From NCBI GenBank assembly GCA_036924085.1, contig JAVGWX010000019.1:3748641-3812640 (forward strand): a stretch of DNA of 64,000 nucleotides. Direction: 5' to 3'. This DNA comes from Ariolimax columbianus (Eukaryota; Mollusca; Gastropoda; Stylommatophora; Arionidae). The position numbers and the translations under genes are program-made. A model generated the notes under the pieces. That model searched no databases. It was not told the DNA's origin and saw nothing but the letters and a program-made list of their open reading frames with translations. Positions 57,335-64,000 of this stretch are shown one piece after another; positions within the stretch are counted from its first letter, which is position 1; every line of letters begins with the position of its first letter.

Positions 57335-57708
57335 TGCGCCTATGTCAGTGTGTGCCTATGTCAGTGTGTGCCTATGTCAGTGTGTGCCTATGTCAGTTTG
57401 CGCCTATGTCTGTGTTGCCTATGTCAGTGTGTGCCTATGTCAGTGTGTGCCTATGTCAGTGTGTGCCTATATCAGTGTGTGCCTATGTCAGTGTATGCCT
57501 ATGTCAGTGTGTGCCTATGTCAGTGTGTGCCTATGTCAGTGTGCACCTATGTCAGTGTCCTCCTATGTCAGTGTCCGCCTATGTCAGTGTCCTCCTATGT
57601 CAGTTTCCGCCTATGTCAGTGTCCGCCTATGTTAGTGTCCGCCTATGTCAGTGTCCGCCTATGCCAGTATCCTCCTATGTCAGTGTCCGCCTATGTCAGT
57701 GTTCCCGA
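57335..57708. repeat. 16-bp minisatellite, about 23 units
   Basis: Units of GCCTATGTCAGTGTGT, with GTCC variants to the right. All plus frames are open (57171-57750). Confidence 0.96.
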
Positions 57709-58117
57709 AGAACGGTAATGGTTTCTCTGTGTTCAGGGCCATCCATTTAATTTCTGTCCTTCCTGTATCTGTCAATTACAAACCATCAATAGTGAGTTGC
57801 ACATGTTCGCCGCCACCTGAGCAGTCTTCCCTTGTTCATACATAGTACGAACTTCCCAGCTACCTAACTTGAGGTTTATCCTAGAAGAAAACAGGTCGTT
57901 CGACGACAAGAAACTTGTCTGGTTTCCTGGAATTTTCAAGAGAGGAACAGTTTCTCTTTGGTGGTTGGGTCACATCTATCTCTCCATTGACTGGTCTACA
58001 TGTGTTGAAGTTTATGGGACATAATGTACATGGGATGAGGTAGCCATCACCACTTACAACCTTCCACAGACACCATCTACTAAATGTCTGGTTTGCTGAC
58101 TGGGTAATTTTGACAGG
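57709..58117. other. Unique sequence, no gene seen
   Basis: No feature recognised. Confidence 0.45.
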
Positions 58118-58790
58118 ATGCAGGGGCCTAGGGGTTATACTAGATCATACAGGTAAGGTGAGTGAGCAAGTTCAGGTAGGGGTGAAACAGGCAATTGCAA
58201 TGTTAGGTATGATAACAAATATTAAACATAGGAGCAAGGAAGTGAAAGTCAAACTGTATAAAGTATTAGTTAGATCTAGATTAGAGCACTGTGTACAGGT
58301 GGGGAGTCCTTATCATAGAGGGGATTTAAACATGCTGGAAAGGATATAAAAAAGAGCGACAAAGATGATAGTGGGGTTCCAGAATTACAGCTATGTGGAA
58401 AGACTAAGAAAAGCCGACCTACAGTGTCTAGAAAAGAGAAGAATTCGAGGTGACTTTATACAGGTTTATAAAATAACCAAAGGAACGGATACATTGGACA
58501 AGTTATTTCAAAATACAACCACCTACAAGAACGAGAGAGCATAGCTACAAATTAAGTAAAGAAAGGTCCAGATTAGATATTAGAAAATATTTGTTTAGCC
58601 AAAGAGTAGTGAAAGCTTAGAATGCATTTCTAAAGGAAGTAGGGGCAATTAATGCATTTAAGAATAGAATGGACACACATAGCTTTCAGAGTAAAGAAAT
58701 GGAAAAGAAACTGGTTGTTTACATACTCCGCAGAATCTTCTAAACCAGAATAGAAACGTTAAGTTAAACGTTAAGTGCAGTTATTCATTA
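58118..58790 (+). mobile_element. CR1/L2-like LINE 3' fragment, copy 3
   Basis: Begins at LGVILDHTGKVSEQVQV and continues with KVKLYKVLVRSRLEHCVQV, RRGDLNMLERI (matching YRRGDMNILERI at 44750) and, after a stop, KRATKMIVGFQNYSY. Stops increase downstream. The 3' end ACTGGTTGTTTACATACTCC and AACGTTAAGTTAAACGTTAAG match the family tail. The catalytic RT part is absent. Confidence 0.88.
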
Positions 58791-58959
58791 ACCATCTTTG
58801 CACGGCGGACATTACAAACTGTTGAACAGTCAAATGTAAAATACTATAATAATACATTATATAAATATCAGATATATGTATACAAATGTACATGTTAGAT
58901 AAACATACCATTAGAAATATTATATAATTATTACAATATAAATATCAAATAATCTTACA
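58791..58959. other. AT-rich spacer
   Basis: AT-rich sequence grading into the next array. Confidence 0.4.
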
Positions 58960-59212
58960 AAAATACATACTGTATAAAAATACCAACATGAACATCAGAT
59001 AATTATACCAATATAAACAGCGGAAAAGTATAACAATATAAACAACAGAAAAGTATTACAATATAAACAGCAGAAAAGTATACAAATATAAACAGCAGAA
59101 AAGTATACCAATATAAACAGCAGATAAAACCATATCGATATAAACAGCAGACCATTATAATAATATAAACAGTAGATAATCAAACTAATTTAAACAACAG
59201 ATAAACAACAGA
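58960..59212. repeat. 25-bp AT-rich minisatellite, about 10 units
   Basis: Units contain TATACCAATATAAACAGCAG. Edges are degenerate. Confidence 0.92.
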
Positions 59213-59805
59213 ACTAAAACTCCAAGGAAACACTCTAATTGGAATTTGTATGTCTTTGTTCCCTTTGGAGCCTAGTATACCGCCACCCATTATGATGCGA
59301 CAGATCGACCTTTCGTTTGTCCTGACACCAGGGACCCACATGCCTCTGTTTGATTATCCGAAAGTTAAGTGTTTTGTTTGGAAATGCGCCTGAAGCGAAC
59401 TTCTTTGACAGGAAATTTAGTACTGACGTCATGAACTTATTCCGTTGATAGAAGCCGTGTATGGGTAGACAAAGATGGCGAATACTTGAAAAAAAGGGAA
59501 ACCCAACATGCCACGAGTCAAGTTGATCTTTAGTGTGTAGATAAGCTTATGGACAAGTTTGGTAGGATTCAACAATGTGTGACAACTTGACAGTTGTTAG
59601 AACAGTGGATATCGTCACAGGAAGCCTTGCCAGAGCGTGTGGAACTGCTCAGCTGCTGATCTGAAAACAAAATTACCGATGATAGTGGGTAAATGCTAAC
59701 AAGTAGATGAGAGTACGTGCTCCACCGGGGTCTTTGTGTATGATAGAGACAGGGATAGCGCCACTGTCGAACTGAGAGGATGTTGTAACAGGTGATTAAC
59801 TGTAA
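59213..59805. other. Unique sequence, no gene seen
   Basis: Frames at 59235-59432 and 59569-59820 (both minus) show no motif. Confidence 0.4.
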
Positions 59806-59944
59806 GACATGGCATAACACCGGGCATGGTTAGGTGGTTTAATAAGAGTAGCATAGATGGCGCCTAACAGGATGCCGGTCTACTTTGATGTTGTGCTTGA
59901 GTCTATTAGGAAGGACTCGTACATCAGCTAACCACCCTCCAAAA
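59806..59944 (+). mobile_element. Dispersed repeat, family B, copy 4
   Basis: GACATGGCATAACACCGGGC, ATGGTTAGGTGGTTTAATAA and ACATCAGCTAACCACCCTCC match the first part of the copy at 32602. It is followed at once by the 3' end of the CR1/L2-like LINE. Confidence 0.7.
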
Positions 59945-60015
59945 ACGGGTTCTATACATATTCTGCAGCGTTTTCTAAACCAGTATAAAGACGTTAAGTT
60001 AAGTTAGACTGAGTT
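59945..60015 (+). mobile_element. CR1/L2-like LINE extreme 3' end (about 70 bp)
   Basis: TCTATACATATTCTGCAGCG, TTCTAAACCAGTATAAAGACG and TTAAGTTAAGTTA match the last 70 bp of the copies at 43685 and 58118. Either an extremely truncated insertion or a LINE-derived tail of the adjacent family B element. Confidence 0.8.
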
Positions 60016-60147
60016 AAATTATTACGCATAGAAACACAAATGGCGTATACAAGCCGTATTATGTTAGCTTATGGTGGATGTTTAATAAGAAGTTTTGGGG
60101 ACAAGCGGGCCAGCTCACAGCGGTCATTTACAGTCGACAGGAAGGCA

Positions 60148-61317
60148 TACACACACACATACACAAACACACACATGCAGACACACAGACACACACACAC
60201 ACCCAGACACACACACATACACACTCAGACACACACACACAGACACACACACACACATACACACACTCAGACACGCACACACCCAGACACACACACACAT
60301 ACACACACACAGACACACACACACACCCAGACACACACACATACACACACTCAGACACACACACACAGACACACACACACCCAGACACACACACATACAC
60401 ACACTCAGACACACACACACAGACACACACACACCCAGACACACACATACACACACTCAGACACACACACACACCCACACACACACCCCGACACACACAC
60501 ACACCCAGACACACAGACACACACACACCCAGACACACACACATACACACACTCAGACACACCCAGACACACACACACACACCCAGACACACACACACCC
60601 AGACACACCCAGACACACACACACACACCCAGACACACACACACCCAGACACACCCAGACACACACACACACCCAGACACACACACACCCATACACACCC
60701 AGACACACCCAGACACACCCAGACACACACACACCCAGACACACCCAGACACACACACACCCAGACACACACAGACACACACACACACACCCAGACACAC
60801 ACACACCCAGACACACCCAGACACACACACACACCCAGACACACACACACCCAGACACACCCAGACACACCCAGACACACACACACCCAGACACACCCAG
60901 ACACACCCAGACACACACACACCCAGACACACCCAGACACACACACACACCCAGACACACACACACACACCCAGACACACACACCCAGACACACCCAGAC
61001 ACACCCAGACACACCCAGACACACACACACACCCAGACACACACACCCAGACACACCCAGACACACACACACCCAGACACACCCAGACACACCCAGACAC
61101 ACACACACCCAGACACACCCAGACACACCCAGACACACACACACCCAGACACACCCAGACACACACACACACCCAGACACACACACACCCAGACACACCC
61201 AGACACACCCAGACACACCCAGATACACCCAGACACACCCAGACACACCCAGACACACACACCCAGACACACCCAGACACACCCAGACACACCCAGACAC
61301 ACCCAGACACACACACA
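60148..61317. repeat. Long (CA)n / CAGACACACC array
   Basis: About 1170 bp of ACACAC with regularly spaced CCCAGACACACC units. Long plus and minus frames (up to 450 codons, Thr-His-Pro or Cys-Val-Gly) are produced by the repeat. It ends exactly where LINE homology begins at 61318. Confidence 0.97.
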
Positions 61318-61630
61318 CAGACTGCGATTCAAGGACGTGCGCAAGAGGAACATGAAGTCACGTGACATTCCATTCCAGAGCTGGGACAAAATAGCTCAAA
61401 GGTCGATCTGTTTAGAGACAGGAAGTTGGAGGGCACAGAGTGACTGATGGCGCTCGTGCATGCCTTCTGGCTGCAGAGAAAAGAGAAAGACTGAAGAGAT
61501 CACGAAACAACCAGTGAAGCCAGTGTCCTAAGGATGGCTGTACGATCTTTGGTAGTGACTGTAACTCGCGGATCGGTCTCAACAGCCACAACAGACAGGC
61601 GACAGAGCTGGACAAACCTCCCAGGGTGCT
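61318..61630 (+). mobile_element. C2H2-tailed LINE, C-terminal remnant
   Basis: RLRFKDVRKRNMKSRDI matches NRFKDGLKDSLKSCQIDI of the RT frame at 41713, followed by SWDKIAQR versus NWEYLAKNR. After frame changes, 61549-61600 reads CTIFGSDCNSRIGLNSHNRQ, the same finger context as RIGLFSHMRTH. The first metal-binding Cys pair is altered. Same LINE type, older copy, RT domain absent. Confidence 0.75.
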
Positions 61631-62452
61631 AGGCGCATTGTCTAAAGACTGAAACGCTTATGATGGTATATATTTATGTGTGTGTGTGTATGTTCATTGA
61701 AGGCCAAACACGTTCAATAAAGTAAAAACACATGTCCCCCAGTTTGAACTGTCTGGCGCTATTTGTCTAAGTTATTGTATGTTGTTTAGAGCCATTATTG
61801 AGCTCTATCGTGTGACCCTCTGCGAAAAGTCACTTTGCCTTTCCTCTCTCGCGGCTGCCCATGGAGCCCATATAACTGTCTGTAATGGCAGTCTGCTGGC
61901 CTATTCTAAGCATACGCTCTATGTCTGCCAACAGTATTTTTCCTTAATGATGGTAGACATTCAAAAACATATTGATGTTTGTTGTTTTCTTTTGAAGTTT
62001 CTTGGTCTTGAATTCTTCCCAACCAATGTTCAATAGTTTGTATTACTCATTTATTTTTTAAAGCATTTCGTCCCGTTTGTGTGTCCGTATCGTTATCAAA
62101 CTTTCGCATCCCTTGGTTAGCACTATTATTTCGTTGACACAAAACAGTCTGAGCTTTCTGTGTTTGTTCATTGATTTTAGTTTCTAAATGTTTGTTTGTT
62201 GGTTCAAGACATATAATGTCAAAGCAACTCGTGTGGAAATGTCGTTTGTTGTATCTCAATCGATTGTAATTGTTCTCTGTTCATTTTCATATCAGCAGCT
62301 TTGTTTGGACAATCCACCCAAGCACTCAACAGATTCAATTTATAAATATATCCGAGTTTTATTTCCTTGTATTAAATTTTTTGTAAACGTATAACTGGTA
62401 TCAAATACACCCCCAGCGTCTATTATATGTGTGAGCAATTTTCCAGAAACAA
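61631..62452. other. Unique sequence, no gene seen
   Basis: A short (TG)n run lies at about 61676-61692. Frames at 61779-62036 and 62047-62394 have no recognised domain. Confidence 0.4.
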
Positions 62453-62702
62453 TAACCGTACGAAAGAGGACACTTAATAGGGGCCGTGATTCTGTCAAAC
62501 CAGAGCCGTACGAAAGAGGACACTAAATAGCGGCCGTGATTCTGTCAAACCAGAACTGTAAGAAACAGGACACTTAATAGGGGCCGTGATTCTGTCAAAC
62601 CAGAACCGTAAGAAAGGGGACACTTAATAGGGGCCGTGATTCTGTCAAACCAGAACTGTACGAAAGAGGACACTTAATAGCGGACATGATATGTCAAACC
62701 AG
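62453..62702. repeat. 50-bp tandem repeat, 5 units
   Basis: Exact 50-bp spacing of GTACGAAAGAGGACACTTAA or variants at 62461, 62511, 62561, 62611 and 62661. Confidence 0.95.
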
Positions 62703-63498
62703 CAAACTAATATTAGTCCATATGTGCCTTGCCTTATCTTTGTATATATCTACAGCTACAAACCTTTAACCACTTTCAATTACGTGGCAAGTCGTCTCCG
62801 ACATAAGTCCACAGTTTGTTCTGGAAATGGGCCACAGTTCCCAAGTTTATTTTAGGCACTTTGTTCAGGATTATGTGGGTACCGCTAGCAGAGCCAACTT
62901 GACGAGGTCTGTACAAGAGTACGGCCACAAACGAGAACAACTGCTCATCAGACAGAAATGTCTAGCGAGCCAGTGTATGCATAATTATTTATCGCTTCAT
63001 TTTGCTCCCGTGGTCTGTCTGGCAAAAGACGCCTCCACCATAGCTCATGTGGATTGACAGTCGAGTTACTTAGGGCTTGCAGACAATGTTCTCGTGTGGT
63101 AAGACTTGCTTCCAGACAAAGTGGAATTGAAATGATACATGGAACGTGCTAGCCCTACAAATGGGCTGGCCCATATGCCAGTGGCGGATCGCAAAACCCA
63201 GAAACAACAGAACATATAGGGACGATCAAGATAAAGACAGTAGCAAAGCAAACACTGCTGTCTGTGATCAAGTGTTACTGGCTTCATTGTATAGAGGTTT
63301 ATCATTTATATCAAATGCATTGACGAGGTCTACACTCCGCTGGATTTTCTTTTCGTAAAACACATCAAACATTGCTGGGTCGACTTCGGCGTGCTGATAA
63401 CGAGTATGAAACCCGGTATTTGACAGTGAGAAACCAACAGTCCCAGCACACTGACAGTCAGATACTCCTCACAAGTACCAGGTTTAGCGTGGCATCAA
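62703..63498. other. Unique sequence, no gene seen
   Basis: Frames at 62827-63057 (+), 63066-63305 (-) and 63146-63358 (+) overlap and have no recognised motif. Confidence 0.4.
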
Positions 63499-63556
63499 TC
63501 TGGCTGAATGGATAAGACACCTAACTGACAGCTAGAGGTTTTTAGTTCAATCCACA
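63499..63556 (+). mobile_element. tRNA-like SINE head
   Basis: TCTGGCTGAATGGATAAGAC fits an A box and TTTTTAGTTCAATCCACAA a B box, about 40 nt apart. The flanks do not form a clear acceptor stem. Probably the start of an old SINE. Confidence 0.45.
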
Positions 63557-63639
63557 ATTCTGGTCAGTTGGTAAGGAACAGAAACAATTAGGCACAACAG
63601 GAGTCATGAGGGCAGCACGAATCAGAAAGGACAGAAACA

Positions 63640-63765
63640 TTTGCTGGACAAGGGGACATTTGTTGGACGAGGGGATATTTTCTGGACGAGGGGACATTTG
63701 TTGGCCAAAGGGACATTTGCTCGAAAAGGGGGACATTTCCTGGACGAGGGGACAGTATATGGGAT
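63640..63765. repeat. 20-bp minisatellite, about 7 units
   Basis: Units of GGACATTTGTTGGACGAGGG type. Minus-strand frames there are repeat-derived. Confidence 0.93.
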
Positions 63766-64000
63766 AATATAGGCGAGCATATTCATATTTCTTATTAGCA
63801 ATACAGACAAATTAGAAAGCACAGTTACATATATCAAAATAAGAACACACAGAGAGACGAACTTCCATTGCATTAGAGAAACTTCTGGACATCAAATAAC
63901 ACTAAAAGTCTAACACTAAAATAACATTAAATTCAAAATTATTGTTCATTCAAGTGTATGGCTATGAAACATTCAGAAGCAAGCAGATATCGAGAGGTAC
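63766..64000. other. AT-rich unique end of window
   Basis: No feature recognised. Confidence 0.45.

Noticed and set aside
60040..61447. Very long Thr/His/Pro or Cys/Val/Gly reading frames
   Set aside because: Five overlapping frames on both strands are open because the CA-type repeat contains no stop codons. No Met, domain or composition evidence supports a protein.

Overview
This window looks like gene-poor nuclear DNA from an invertebrate animal. I see no host protein-coding gene, operon, rRNA gene or convincing functional tRNA gene. The transposon content (CR1/L2-like, RNase H-bearing Ingi/Nimb-like and C2H2-tailed LINEs, several SINE families, a mariner relic) and the density of minisatellites suggest a lophotrochozoan, most likely a mollusc. 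That placement is inference: no host gene is present to anchor it.

Layout. About one third of the 64 kb (estimated by eye) is tandem repeat, in about 40 arrays with unrelated unit lengths of 2 to 76 bp. The largest block runs from 9.9 to 15.1 kb. There an old, diverged 22-bp array is split by a homogeneous 43-bp satellite of exactly 38 units, followed by an 18-bp array. Other main arrays lie at 2.6-3.4, 19.8-20.2, 23.0-24.6, 25.1-25.8, 28.3-31.7, 33.5-35.4, 37.7-38.3, 46.9-48.7, 50-53.4, 54.4-57.7 and 60.1-61.3 kb. Many long open frames come only from these arrays and are open on both strands.

Transposons sit between and inside the arrays. A degenerate CR1/L2-like LINE lies at 16.0-19.4 kb (minus strand). 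It keeps a hydrolase-like ORF1 tail, endonuclease and reverse transcriptase, and an RNase H-type LINE end has inserted into its endonuclease region, leaving a target duplication. A LINE with an uninterrupted 5'-truncated RT frame and a C-terminal C2H2 finger (41.75-43.43 kb), a second CR1/L2-like copy (43.7-45.25 kb) and a tRNA-derived SINE (45.5-45.76 kb) all interrupt one old minisatellite. Smaller remnants are at 8.3-8.8, 21.7-22.4, 35.4-35.7, 58.1-58.8, 59.95-60.0 and 61.3-61.6 kb. A mariner relic lies at 38.5-39.2 kb.

Five short dispersed families (called A-E here) recur within the window. Two copies of family C are both exactly 358 bp between target-site duplications. Family C ends in a GAACGAAC(GAA)n-type tail resembling that of the RNase H-type LINE, which suggests a LINE/SINE partnership. 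The best leads are the 43-bp palindromic satellite with its higher-order structure, the family C/D SINEs and their tail sharing, and the layered insertion history at 41-46 kb.
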